Notes: generated by a model not told the origin, from the sequence alone. DNA of 64,000 nt from UMGS75 sp964507405 (GCA_964507405.1 CAZDPJ010000001.1:1-64000), one strand, 5' to 3'. Counted from the stretch's first letter, positions 7,517-17,110 are shown. Program-made: numbers and translations.

Positions 7517-8844
7517 TTAATCTTTCAATTTCCAATAACCATTCTTTTTAGAACCAATTCTTATTATAATATTTTTTTCTACTAATCTTGTAAGCGCACG
7601 TTTAAGTGTTGCATCAGATTTAGATAAATGTGAACTTATTTCTTTAACTGATTTAATTTTATTATTTTGTTTTAAATATTCAACAATTTTGTTTTCTATA
7701 TCATTTAAAGTATTATATGACACTTTATTTCGATAAAATTCAAAATAAAATCCAAATCCATCTGTTCCATAATTATATTTTATATTATTTCTGTCACAAA
7801 GTTCAAAAACTCTTTTAAACCCCGTTCCAAATGCTTCAATAGTTTTATTTTTATATAAAGTAAGAGCAATAAGTGGATTCCTAATTTTCGAACCTATTTT
7901 ACCTTCCGCAAAGTCTATTGGATTTTTACCCATTACAATTGTTCCTGGATTATATACTCTAACTCTTATAGGTGTAATAATAATTTCATTATAATCTCCT
8001 GGAATCACTTTCATATGAACAAAACTATTAACCACAATTTCTCTTATAGTTTCTATAGGAATTTCAGGTGTTTCAACCCTTGTTAACCCTTTGATTTCAG
8101 CATGATAATAAATATTATTAGTTATATATTTAATTTCCTCATTGATACACTCAAATATATTACCAAAAAATTGTTTATTATCAATAAAAGTCAATCTATT
8201 ATCTGTAGCAAAAATAGCCAACTTCAACATTAACACTTTTTTATTTGAAAACAAATATAATCCTGCATTATTTAAATGACCATTGCTCATCAAATCAAGC
8301 TTAATTAATGCATCCTCTACATCATTATATCTATAATTCATTCTATTTACTTCATTTGCCTTATCAATATATTCAATTAATAAATTTTCGTCTATATCGT
8401 TTATTGAATATTTTGTTAATTCATTTTCCATTCAGAATATGTAAAGTTCTTATCTAAAAAATAATTTTCTAGTTCATTATTAGTCATCAACAAATCCTGA
8501 TCATCACATCTAATATAATATCTTCCATAAGCGCTGTATGGCGTTTCTTTACCATATGCCTCTACTGATATTAGTGTTTTTTTATTATAACTAATTGTTT
8601 CAATTTTAGGAGGAATAACTGGCTTAATATGATTTTTAATTTCATTAACTATTTTAGTTGATGTAAATTCACCGATTTCTTGACCAACTGCTATACCATC
8701 ATTTTTTATTCCAAAGTACAAAGTTCCAGCACAATTTTTATTTAACATTGAAGCGATGGAAATCATCCCTTCTTTTAGTTCACTTGTTGTTTTTTTAAAT
8801 TCTATTTTTTTTGTTTCTTTTTTGGTAACATATTTTCGCCTCAA
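7517..8844 (-). pseudogene. AlbA-type (Schlafen AAA_4) putative ATP-binding/DNA-binding regulator, frameshifted
   Basis: Two overlapping frames make one protein. 8844-8416 encodes the AlbA_2 domain (EFKKTTSELKEGMISIASML, GTLYFGIKNDGIAVGQEIGE, YYIRCDDQDLLMTNNEL). 8431-7517 encodes the GHKL-like C-terminal ATPase region (EIVVNSFVHM, NPGTIV, EAFGTGFKRVFE) and a winged helix. The join is near 8430: ...SEW in one frame continues as ENELTKYS in the other, as if one G was lost from a GGG. A second probable 1-base loss lies in the A6 tract at the start: the ATG at 8831 has a GAGGCGA ribosome-binding motif and lies below the -10 box at 8848-8853, but is out of frame. Apparently decayed, unless assembly error. 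Confidence 0.72.
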
Positions 8845-8889
8845 TTTATTATATCATTTAAAATATCAAATTTAAACATTTTTGATACT

Positions 8890-9720
8890 TTAATGGAGCG
8901 ATTGATAACGCTACAGGTTCAATTTGTGGACTATATTTTGATAAACAAGAAACTTTAAATGGTTATTACCACTTATTTGAGCGAATTTGGCTTAATTATG
9001 GGGTTCCAGCGAAGTTTTTAACAGATAATAGAACAGTATATTCATTTATAACGGTTTAAAGCAAAAATCACTAGAAAAAGACACTTTAACTAAAGTTTTA
9101 ATATGCTTGTCATCAACTTGGTGTAGAATTGGAAACTACTTCTATTCCTGAAAAAAAGAGCCGTATAGAACGACTCTGGAAAACATTATTGAGTCGACTT
9201 CCAATTGAACTAAGATTAGCAGGTATCAATAATATGGAAGATGCAAATAAATTTGTGAGTACCTATACCACTAAATACAATAAACTATTCGCTCTTCCTA
9301 TAAATTATAACACATCTGTATTTGAAAATGTTAATACAAAGCTTATAAATACTACATTATCTGTTATAGCACAAAGAACATTTGATAAAGGCTGTTCAAT
9401 TAAATATGCAAATAAAACTCACTTAGCTTATAAAGGAGCTAAACAAATAAATTTCACACGTGGAACAAAATGCCTTGTAATCAATACTTATGATAATAAA
9501 TTACTTTGTAATGTTGACAATGAATTATATCAATTAGTAGAACTTCAACAAAACGTTGAATATTCAAAGAACTTTGATCTAGCCCCACAAACTAAAACTA
9601 AAAAATATACAGGACATATTCCACCTATATCTCATCCTTGGAAACAAAAAATCATTACAGCATATCTTCTTAAAAGTAAACGTACTGAAAATTACGCTTA
9701 TAATTAAATTATTTTGGGAC
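8890..9720 (+). pseudogene. ISNCY/IS1202-type transposase remnant
   Basis: Truncated at the 5' end and broken by at least two frameshifts. The first piece reads AIDNATGSICGLYFDKQETL...TDNRTVYSF (about 8893-9040), with catalytic-core features of the IS1202 group (IDxATG, TDNRTV). The frame breaks at about 9045 and again near 9095. It resumes as GVELETTSIPEKKSRIERLW...LPIELRLAGI and runs to the TAA at 9707 (192 residues intact). Past the stop is TTTTGGGACA, possibly one IS end. No intact inverted-repeat pair was found, so the element is dead. Confidence 0.8.
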
Positions 9721-9779
9721 ATTATGCAAAGTTATTGACAGTAATTAAATTATTTATATTTATAAAATAAATGATATTA

Positions 9780-9860
9780 CTAAACATCAATCATTTCCAT
9801 ATATAGAATAACTACTAGATAATACATCATAAAAAAGTGTTACTAACTATTTTTTTGTGA
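9780..9860 (-). repeat. Dispersed repeat, copy 3 (degenerate)
   Basis: On the minus strand the frame 9830-9780 reads MMYYLVVILYMEMIDV and then TAG, a degenerate version of the MNKYYLVGILG micro-ORF. The DNA CTAGATAATAC with an A-run beyond it matches copies 1 and 2. The upstream hairpin is poorly kept. Like the others it sits just downstream of a minus-strand gene, here yolD. Confidence 0.5.
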
Positions 9861-9927
9861 TAATCACATTTTATAATTAGTATAAATATTTATTTTTGTT
9901 ATTTAATGATGTTAAGACAAACTATTA

Positions 9928-10362
9928 TTAAAGGCTATCATATTTATCAAGTTCTTCTATTCTAATTTGATATATATCTAAAATATTAATCATTGTTTTA
10001 TCACCAAATTGTAATTTTTTTTCTACCTCAATTATTCTTTTTAAAACTCCTATTTTTTGCTTGTAAATACCACCTTTTTTTCGCTTATCTGGAATAAAGT
10101 AAATAACCTCTATTTCATAATTATCTTTAATATGTTCTTGTAAAAATGTTAATTTATATGATATTTCATCTTTTTGTTCATCCGATAACTCTATTTTTTC
10201 ATCTACAAGACGACCAGTTTCAAAGATAGATTCTTCATATCCTTTTAAAGCAGCGAAAGGAGCAAATTGAGCAGCTCTTTGAAGATGATCCATTGGTTTA
10301 TGATTTGAACATGGTTTCTTTATATTTATAATATCATTATAGTTATGTACATCAAATTTCAA
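9928..10362 (-). CDS. YolD-like family protein
   Basis: 144 residues. The core HKPMDHLQRAAQFAPFAALKGYEE followed by the E/D-rich helix (RLVDEKIELSDEQKDEIS) is typical of YolD-like proteins, which are commonly encoded with Y-family polymerases in Firmicutes and may modulate translesion synthesis. The ATG overlaps the stop of the polymerase gene by 4 bases (ATGA), so the two are translationally coupled. Confidence 0.85.
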   Translation of the reverse strand: MKFDVHNYNDIINIKKPCSNHKPMDHLQRAAQFAPFAALKGYEESIFETGRLVDEKIELSDEQKDEISYKLTFLQEHIKDNYEIEVIYFIPDKRKKGGIYKQKIGVLKRIIEVEKKLQFGDKTMINILDIYQIRIEELDKYDSL

Positions 10363-11882
10363 GACCTATGACCTCCAATTTGTCCATTTCTTTCTATCGT
10401 AGTTCCGCCTTCTTCTAAATTCATTCCTTTAACAATGGCATTTTTTCCGTATTTATTCTTTATTGAAATTATTGCTTTTTGAAGGTTTCGTTCATCTTCT
10501 CTTTTTTTAATTTTTTCTTTATCTTTTTTTATAACATCTTCTGAATTATCAAATAGATTTAATTGTTTAATATGAGGAATAAATTTATATTCATTAGCAT
10601 TTATCAAGATACTTGCACATATATTAATTCGCCTAACTAATAAGTCAGGATTAACAATTTTTTCATATAAACTAACAATGGCATTCATTAACTCAACTGT
10701 TGATGAAGTATAATCTTCTAGATTAATACTTCCATGAACTCCTTTTGGTACGCTTCTTCCATAAAAGTCAGTATCGACCATTACATCATATTTACGAATT
10801 AAGTCATCTTTTAAAAGTCCTTCATTATCATATGCTATAGAAAGAGTTAATTGACTAGTTAATAAACCTTTTTCAACTAAATCAAGTGATAAAAGTTCAG
10901 TCATTTCTTTTACAATTAGTTTAGCTTTTTTAAAATCATACCCACAAGATAAAACTTGACCCGTAGATACACTTTTAGATTTAGGTTTATACATTTTAAC
11001 ATCTTCAATTGTTACTGGTTCAATTCCCCAAGCATGGTCAATTAAAAGTTCAGCATTAATTCCAAATTCTTTATATAACAAATCTTCATTATATGGATCA
11101 CTCACCGAACCAACAGAACATTTAGCAATATCACCCATTGTATAAAGTCCAAGCATTTCTAACCTTTTTACATAACCTGCTCCAACTCTCCAAAAGTCTT
11201 TTAATGGTTTATGCGACCATAATTTTTCTCTATAACTTTGTTCATCAAGTTCTGCTATTCTTACTCCATCTTTATCGGCCGGCATTTTTTTCGCAACAAT
11301 ATCCATAGCAACTTTCGCAAGATACATATTTGTTCCAATACCAGCCGTCGCAGTAATCCCAGTTTCTTTTAATACATCTTTAATAATCGTGATTGCAAGA
11401 TCATGAGCATTCATATTATATGTATTTAGATATTTAGTCACATCCATAAATACTTCATCAATAGAGTAAACATGAATATCATCAGCACCAATATACTTTA
11501 AATATATTCCATATATTTTTGAACTAACCTCAATATAATGAGCCATTTTAGGGGTTGCGACAACATAGGATAATTCTAAGAATGGATTATTCATAACCTC
11601 AGTAATGTTAAATGATTTACCTGAAAAGTTTTGATTATTAATTTTTTTTAATCTTTCTTTATTAATTTCTTTAACTTTTTCTTTTACTTCAAATAATCGA
11701 GGTCTACTTGAAACCCCAACTGATTTTAAGGAAGGTGTCACCGCTAAACAAATAGTTTTATCAGTACGAGATTGGTCAGCAACAACTAAATTAGTTGTTA
11801 ATGGATCCAGCTTACGATCTACACATTCAACAGAAGCATAAAATGATTTTAAATCAATACATACATAAGTTCTATTATTCAT
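10359..11882 (-). CDS. Y-family DNA polymerase (UmuC/UvrX type)
   Basis: 507 residues from the ATG at 11882, chosen for the AGGAGG site 8 bases upstream; an in-frame ATG at 11942 has no such site. Catalytic palm motifs are visible: CIDLKSFYASVEC at the N-terminus (first metal Asp) and YSIDEVFMDVTKYL (SxDE motif) near residue 140. Helix-hairpin-helix residues follow (KPLKDFWRVGAGYVKRLEMLG), then a little-finger domain. The length and the SRPRLFEV finger region match the UvrX/YqjW group more than DinB. Predicted role is error-prone lesion bypass, induced by DNA damage. Confidence 0.9.
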   Translation of the reverse strand: MNNRTYVCIDLKSFYASVECVDRKLDPLTTNLVVADQSRTDKTICLAVTPSLKSVGVSSRPRLFEVKEKVKEINKERLKKINNQNFSGKSFNITEVMNNPFLELSYVVATPKMAHYIEVSSKIYGIYLKYIGADDIHVYSIDEVFMDVTKYLNTYNMNAHDLAITIIKDVLKETGITATAGIGTNMYLAKVAMDIVAKKMPADKDGVRIAELDEQSYREKLWSHKPLKDFWRVGAGYVKRLEMLGLYTMGDIAKCSVGSVSDPYNEDLLYKEFGINAELLIDHAWGIEPVTIEDVKMYKPKSKSVSTGQVLSCGYDFKKAKLIVKEMTELLSLDLVEKGLLTSQLTLSIAYDNEGLLKDDLIRKYDVMVDTDFYGRSVPKGVHGSINLEDYTSSTVELMNAIVSLYEKIVNPDLLVRRINICASILINANEYKFIPHIKQLNLFDNSEDVIKKDKEKIKKREDERNLQKAIISIKNKYGKNAIVKGMNLEEGGTTIERNGQIGGHRS

Positions 11883-11951
11883 TTTATTGCCTCCTTTTAA
11901 TTTTATATTTATATTATTTTCAATAAAACATATATAATACATGTTATTTTG

Positions 11952-11969
11952 GTATATATTAGTATACCA
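11952..11969. promoter_or_regulatory. Palindromic candidate operator upstream of the Y-polymerase operon
   Basis: GGTATATATTAGTATACC has 6-bp inverted arms around a 6-bp centre, 70 bases before the polymerase start. It does not match the standard Gram-positive LexA box, so an SOS role is only a guess. Confidence 0.35.
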
Positions 11970-12030
11970 TTTTTCTTCTATTTTTTTTATATTTTTACAT
12001 TATTTTAACAATGATTACATTATATTATCG

Positions 12031-12060
12031 AAAAAAAATAAAGTGTAAAACACTTTATTT
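12031..12060 (-). terminator. Intrinsic terminator of the MarR/ABC/nitroreductase operon
   Basis: 10-bp perfect stem AAATAAAGTG/CACTTTATTT with a 5-base loop, followed on the minus strand by eight T. The stem overlaps the nitroreductase stop codon. Confidence 0.88.
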
Positions 12061-12708
12061 TAAATATTTAATTTCTTTTCCAGTTATTACTTCAAAGTGA
12101 TATTTAGCAATACCTAAATCAATTTTACTATAAAAGCCTTTTTTAGTTTTTATTGTAACTAAATCATTATCATATGTAAAGAAAAACTTTTGTTGATTCA
12201 TTGCTGTAGGAGCTAGTAATGCGGCTGCCACGCCATTTTTAAACCAAAGAGGAGTATCATTACTTATATTACTCACTTGTTCAACTGTTTTTATTTTATG
12301 TTCTGCACCACTAGTTTTTCCATAACCTAAGGCAAGGACGCAATAAATTTTTTCACCTTTTTCTTTAGATACTTTAGCTTTTCCTTTTCCATATGTCATT
12401 GCTACCCAGCATGAATTAAGTCCTAATTCTTGAGCTTTAAGAACTATTTTTTCACCATAATACCCAATTTCTACGTCCTTATTTTTTGTTGCAACTAATG
12501 CGATATAATTAGTTACTCCTTCAAATTTACCATAATGAGCCATAAATGTATTAAAGGCTTTTGGTTCATCAAAACATGCTTGAATATGCAAATTGGCATT
12601 TCCATTAATTTCTTTAATTAATTGTTCTAATTGTTCTTTCTTTTCTAGTTCAATTTCCTTTTCATAATAACTTCTAACTGAATGTCTTTGTTTCATTAAT
12701 TCTAGCAT
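12055..12708 (-). CDS. Nitroreductase-family protein
   Basis: 217 residues. The N-terminus MLELMKQRHSVRSYYEKEIE is the FMN-contacting RhSvR motif of the family. Other family segments are GYYGEKIVLKAQELGLNSCWVAM and the C-terminal WFKNGVAAALLAPTAMNQQKF. Expected to be an FMN-dependent NAD(P)H oxidoreductase of the TM1586-like branch; substrate unknown. It is the last gene of the MarR/ABC operon, 15 bases after the transporter, with a GGAGT site. Co-regulation with an exporter suggests a role in xenobiotic response. Confidence 0.85.
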   Translation of the reverse strand: MLELMKQRHSVRSYYEKEIELEKKEQLEQLIKEINGNANLHIQACFDEPKAFNTFMAHYGKFEGVTNYIALVATKNKDVEIGYYGEKIVLKAQELGLNSCWVAMTYGKGKAKVSKEKGEKIYCVLALGYGKTSGAEHKIKTVEQVSNISNDTPLWFKNGVAAALLAPTAMNQQKFFFTYDNDLVTIKTKKGFYSKIDLGIAKYHFEVITGKEIKYLK

Positions 12709-12723
12709 TTTTATTTACTCCTT

Positions 12724-15366
12724 TTATTCTGTTCTTAAAGCAACTACCGGATCTTTTTTAGCCGCAAGTCTTGCTGGAACAAGTCCAGATATTGATGTAA
12801 GTAAAATGCTTATTAATATCATTATAATTGCTGTGGAAATTGGTAAAGTTGCAATTGTATAAATGCCACTAATACTACCAACTATTAAATTAATCATACC
12901 AGATAATAAGTATGTAACTAAAATACCAATAATACCAGATATCGCTCCAATAATAAATGCCTCAGCATTAAATAATCTTGATACATCTTTCTTTCTACCA
13001 CCAAGTGAACGGATAACACCTATTTCTTTTACCCTTTCAATTACTGATACATATGTAATAATCGCAATCATAACAGTTGAAACAACAAGTGATAGTGCTG
13101 TAAAGGATACAAGAGCAATGGTAACAATTTGAATTAAATTATTGACTACACCAATAATTATTTCTAAATTATCAGTATGAGTAATATTATCTCTTGTTTC
13201 TGCTTTTATTAAATTATCATTTACAATAATATCTTCATCACTATTCCATATTTTTAAATAATCAGTTACTAAATCTTTATTATCAAAATCAATTGGATAA
13301 ATTCTAATTGTACTAGGAAGTGCAACTCCACCTAAATCACGAAGACTTAAAGTATATAATTCAACTGCTTCTGTTCCACTCATTGAACTAAGTAAGTTAC
13401 TAATTGATGATGTTGAACCAACAAAACCAGTAACATCTTCATATAATTTATCCTCAAAGCTGTATGAAATATTATAAGTTATACCGCCAACTGTTCCTTT
13501 ATAAATTCCTGAACTATATGCATCTTGATTAGTATTATTAAGATATCTAACAATTTTAGAATCTACACCATCACTAATCATTTGATTAGTTAAGGCTTCA
13601 GTATAATACATACCAGTAGATAAAGTAGGATAATTAAGTCCTTCTTTAGGTCTTACAATACAAGTTATTTTTAATTCAATTCCATCATCCCAGTCACCTT
13701 CATAAGCATTATATGTAAATGGTGATAATGTATTGACGGGCGTTGTAACATTATAAATAGTATCGTTAGGATAATAAGTAAAAGTTTTTCCTAATAATTC
13801 ATCAAAGGTAAATTGACTTTTATCAAGGGAAGGATCATAATTTTCATCATCAGCAGCTTTATAACAAATATTAAAGAATTCATTTTGTGAATAATATCCT
13901 AATTTACCAAGTAATAAATCCGTCACTGTTTCATTTTTGTCAACTACAAGCATAATTTCATTGGCTTTAGTTGGAATATAGCTATTATTTTTATCTGAAA
14001 TAATATCATATTGAGACAAAATAAAATCAGTATTATTAGGAAGTTGTGAAAATGAATCATCTAATGAAGAAACATATGATGCATATTGTTTTAATTCAGT
14101 ATTTTTTAGCATACATGTATATAGATATTCAATTGAAGATAAAGACATTCTTTGGTCTCCATAATGATCTAGATTAATATTTGTATATAAATTATTCTTT
14201 ATATCAATTCCATAATACATTGACATTGCGCGATAATATTCAGTAGGCATATTATTTATAAAGTCAATATACTCATTTGTAATATTATTATTAATTAATG
14301 CTGAACTTGCTATTTTACTTCTTTCAACTAAATAATTAATATAATAATCAACATCAATTATTCCGTCATTTAAGGCGTATTTTAGGCCTTCTTCTTGAGT
14401 TTTTCTTGATGTACTATTAATTATTGAGCTTAAGTCCATTGTCTCTTCACTAATGGTAATTGGGTTTCCTGATAACATATCAGTTTGCATATCATCGATA
14501 TATCCTGTTACACCATTAGATACCGAAAGCACCGTAGCAACCCCAATAATGCCAATTGAACCAGCAATACATACCATTAATGTTCTTTTAAATTTAGATT
14601 TCAAATTTCTAGCTGATAGTTTAAAGGCATTCCAAAATGATAATTTAGATTTCTTTTCATTTTCTTCTTTTTTTGTCTCTTCTTCTTCATTATAAGGATT
14701 AGAATCAGAAATGACTTTTCCATCTAAAAGTTTTATCATTCTTGTTGAATATTTTTCAGCAAGTTCAGGATTATGAGTAACCATTATAACTAAACGGTCA
14801 TTACTAATTTCTTTAATAAGTTCCATAATTTGTACACTTGTTGCAGTATCAAGAGCACCAGTTGGTTCATCAGCAAGTAAGATATCAGGTTCATTAACTA
14901 AAGCTCTCGCAATAGCTACTCTTTGGCACTGTCCTCCTGATAATTGATTAGGTTTTTTATTATATTGATTAGCAAGACCTACTCTATCTAATGCTTTTTT
15001 AGCACGTGAAACTCTTTCTTCCTTACTTGCTCCTCCAATAGTTAAAGCTAGTTCTACATTTTCAAGAATCGTTTGATGAGGAATTAAATTATAACTTTGA
15101 AATATAAATCCAATTTTATGATTTCTGTAAGTATCAAAATCACGATCAGTATATTTTTTAGTAGATACTCCATTAATAAAAAGTTCTCCACTTGAATAAT
15201 GATCTAATCCCCCAATAATATTTAGTAATGTTGTTTTTCCACAGCCCGATGGTCCTAAGATAGAAACAAACTCACATTTTCTAAATGAAATACTAACTTC
15301 TTTCAATGCTTCAACTTTAGTATCAGCAACGACATAATCTTTTGAAATTTTATTTAATCTTAACAT
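12724..15366 (-). CDS. Fused ABC transporter, ATPase plus FtsX/MacB-type permease
   Basis: 880 residues. An N-terminal ATPase (about 1-225) has Walker A GPSGCGKTT, Q-loop FQSYNL, signature LSGGQCQRVAIARAL and Walker B ILLADEPTGALD, the LolD/MacB type. A transmembrane helix follows near 262-285, a roughly 450-residue extracytoplasmic domain (about 290-740), and three C-terminal helices with the FtsX pattern (VIERVKEIGVIRSLGGRKKDV). Such fused BceAB/MacB-like pumps export or confer resistance to peptides and drugs, or move lipoproteins. It lies 14 bases after the MarR gene. Confidence 0.9.
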   Translation of the reverse strand: MLRLNKISKDYVVADTKVEALKEVSISFRKCEFVSILGPSGCGKTTLLNIIGGLDHYSSGELFINGVSTKKYTDRDFDTYRNHKIGFIFQSYNLIPHQTILENVELALTIGGASKEERVSRAKKALDRVGLANQYNKKPNQLSGGQCQRVAIARALVNEPDILLADEPTGALDTATSVQIMELIKEISNDRLVIMVTHNPELAEKYSTRMIKLLDGKVISDSNPYNEEEETKKEENEKKSKLSFWNAFKLSARNLKSKFKRTLMVCIAGSIGIIGVATVLSVSNGVTGYIDDMQTDMLSGNPITISEETMDLSSIINSTSRKTQEEGLKYALNDGIIDVDYYINYLVERSKIASSALINNNITNEYIDFINNMPTEYYRAMSMYYGIDIKNNLYTNINLDHYGDQRMSLSSIEYLYTCMLKNTELKQYASYVSSLDDSFSQLPNNTDFILSQYDIISDKNNSYIPTKANEIMLVVDKNETVTDLLLGKLGYYSQNEFFNICYKAADDENYDPSLDKSQFTFDELLGKTFTYYPNDTIYNVTTPVNTLSPFTYNAYEGDWDDGIELKITCIVRPKEGLNYPTLSTGMYYTEALTNQMISDGVDSKIVRYLNNTNQDAYSSGIYKGTVGGITYNISYSFEDKLYEDVTGFVGSTSSISNLLSSMSGTEAVELYTLSLRDLGGVALPSTIRIYPIDFDNKDLVTDYLKIWNSDEDIIVNDNLIKAETRDNITHTDNLEIIIGVVNNLIQIVTIALVSFTALSLVVSTVMIAIITYVSVIERVKEIGVIRSLGGRKKDVSRLFNAEAFIIGAISGIIGILVTYLLSGMINLIVGSISGIYTIATLPISTAIIMILISILLTSISGLVPARLAAKKDPVVALRTE

Positions 15367-15380
15367 TCATTTACCCCCTT

Positions 15381-15809
15381 TTATTCATCTAGTGTTAGTT
15401 TCATATTTTTAATCTTATAAATAATACTTATTAACTTGTTAATTTCATCTTCATCTAAAGATTCTAATATAGAATTAAATAGTATAAGTAATTTAGTTTC
15501 TCTTATACTTAGGACTTTAAGCCCAGTTTCAGTTAGCTCAACTACTGTTTTTCTACGGTCATTTTTTGATTTATGTTTTTTTACATATTTTTTTCTTTCA
15601 AGTGTATTTAAAGCAACCGCTACTCTTGCTGTGCTAATATTTAACTCTGAAGCAATATCTCCAGCAATAATTTCACCAGAATGATCTCTAATTACTTTTA
15701 AAATGAGATATAATCCTTTATATCCTTCTTCTAAAGTATTGATGATTTTTCTATATGTTTCACCTTTAAATCCATCAAGAATTAGACTTATATATTTATC
15801 ATTATCCAT
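15381..15809 (-). CDS. MarR-family transcriptional regulator
   Basis: 142 residues with a winged helix: GDIASELNISTARVAVALNTLERKKYVKK and the wing KSNDRRKTVVELTETG, as in MarR. It is the first gene of an operon with the ABC transporter and nitroreductase. A perfect 19-bp palindrome lies between its start and its promoter, so it almost certainly represses the operon and is released by a transported or toxic ligand that cannot be named from sequence. Confidence 0.9.
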   Translation of the reverse strand: MDNDKYISLILDGFKGETYRKIINTLEEGYKGLYLILKVIRDHSGEIIAGDIASELNISTARVAVALNTLERKKYVKKHKSKNDRRKTVVELTETGLKVLSIRETKLLILFNSILESLDEDEINKLISIIYKIKNMKLTLDE

Positions 15810-15822
15810 AACATCACCTTTT

Positions 15823-15841
15823 TATCTAACACTGTTAGATA
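15823..15841. promoter_or_regulatory. MarR operator
   Basis: TATCTAACACTGTTAGATA is a perfect 9-1-9 palindrome. It starts at the last base of the -10 box and spans the expected transcription start, so a bound dimer would block initiation. Confidence 0.85.
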
Positions 15842-15869
15842 TTATACACTATTGTTTATAATAATGCAA
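15841..15869 (-). promoter_or_regulatory. Promoter of the MarR/ABC operon
   Basis: Minus strand: TTGCAT (15864-15869), a 17-bp spacer, TATAAT (15841-15846). Confidence 0.87.
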
Positions 15870-15948
15870 GAATAATGATAAAAACTCATCTTTTTAGATA
15901 ACGTGTATAACATTAAAACTGTTAATAAAAAGAAGAATGAAAATAAGT

Positions 15949-15974
15949 AAAAGGCTAGGATGAAAATCCTAGCC
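15949..15974 (-). terminator. Hairpin terminator after the 96-aa gene
   Basis: 9-bp perfect stem GGCTAGGAT/ATCCTAGCC with a four-base loop, then TTTT on the minus strand. A near copy of this hairpin sits after the DUF3899-like gene at 17148-17170. Confidence 0.7.
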
Positions 15975-16092
15975 CTTAATATTATGACTATATAGAAAAT
16001 TTAATTATATTTATTTTAATATTTTTTTAAAAACATAAAAATTAAGTTTTCATTAGAAATTTTTATACAATAATTGTATCTTTTAAATTTCA

Positions 16093-16383
16093 TTATTTTT
16101 TAATAGTTAAATAGTCAATATTATTGTTTTGACAATATTGCTTAAAATTATATAACTGTTCAAAATAAATTACAATAATTTTGCCAGCTGGTTTTTCACC
16201 AAATTGAACTATAATTACATTACTAATCTCTTCAATCCATAATTTATAATAATTATCAAAAGAATATTTTTGTTTTATTTTTTCATCACCATAATTCAAT
16301 TCAAGAGATAAAAATCTACCATCAAAAATATGTTTTCTGGTAACTGACTCATTATTATTATATTTAGATAATTCTTCTGACAA
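16093..16383 (-). CDS. Hypothetical protein, possibly a truncated gene
   Basis: 96 residues, not recognised. Mixed alpha/beta composition with a hydrophobic strand (SNVIIVQFGEKPAGKIIVIYF). The only start is a TTG at 16383 with no ribosome-binding site, and an in-frame stop lies five codons upstream. The N-terminus may therefore be lost, in keeping with the IS21 debris next to it. A hairpin terminator follows downstream. Confidence 0.4.
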   Translation of the reverse strand: MSEELSKYNNNESVTRKHIFDGRFLSLELNYGDEKIKQKYSFDNYYKLWIEEISNVIIVQFGEKPAGKIIVIYFEQLYNFKQYCQNNNIDYLTIKK

Positions 16384-17110
16384 AAATTTAATGTACTATA
16401 CATTTAAATCTCGATTTGTACATATTCAAATTTTTGTTAATATCAAATATAAAGTTAAAAAAAGGTAAAGTTAATTTAATCATTTTCTATAACTTAGTTT
16501 TATCACATTTTTAAACAAATTTAATATTATTCTTAGTTTTATATGTTCATCTTATAAGAGTAAAGACTTTTAAATGATGTAATAATCTATCTAATATAGC
16601 ATTAGTTAATATAGTACTCAAAAAGACTTCTCTCCCTTTAGATAAGTTTTTATTTGTAGTTAAATTTAATATTTCTTTTCATATCTTTTAACTAGAAGTT
16701 AAAATAGTAAATTTAAGACTTCTATATTTAATGATAAAAAGCCTATTACATTGATACTTAGAATTTATTTTTTAGACTTAACAATACGTGTTGATAGCAC
16801 AATATAAATAATACTGATAGAAATATATTATTCAGTCATACATTTTAATAGAATAGTAGAAAAAATATACTAAAGTCTATTAAAGTAGTACCCTTAGGGT
16901 CATTATGAATACCAATATTAAGTTTATTTATAATACTTGTAATTCCACTTAGTATGTCATAAAGTATTATTATCAATTACTGGATAACTCCTATATAATT
17001 AGTTTTGTCTTAGGTTACTTCAACTAATTTCATCATGAATGTATTTTTACTGTAATCTAGCTGTATGTTTTTTGATAACACCTGAATATCGGGTAATTTT
17101 ATAACTTAAA
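16384..17110. other. Decayed non-coding stretch containing IS21 debris
   Basis: Over 700 bases with no intact frame. An istB fragment is identifiable at 16547-16710. The remainder has many stops in all frames and no other recognisable similarity. Confidence 0.55.
16547..16710 (-). pseudogene. IS21-family helper IstB remnant (C-terminal end)
   Basis: One minus-strand frame reads LTTNKNLSKGREVFLSTILT and NAILDRLLHHLKVFTLIR, then TGA at 16547. This is the conserved IstB C-terminus (TTNxxxxxWxxVFxDxxLAxAILDRLLHH), also found in DnaC-like ATPases. Just upstream the motif LVKRYEKK is in another frame, showing a frameshift. The Walker A region and istA are absent. Confidence 0.65.

Noticed and set aside
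12863..15684. Plus-strand open frames opposite the ABC transporter and marR
   Set aside because: They are antisense shadows of clearly coding minus-strand genes, without ribosome-binding sites.
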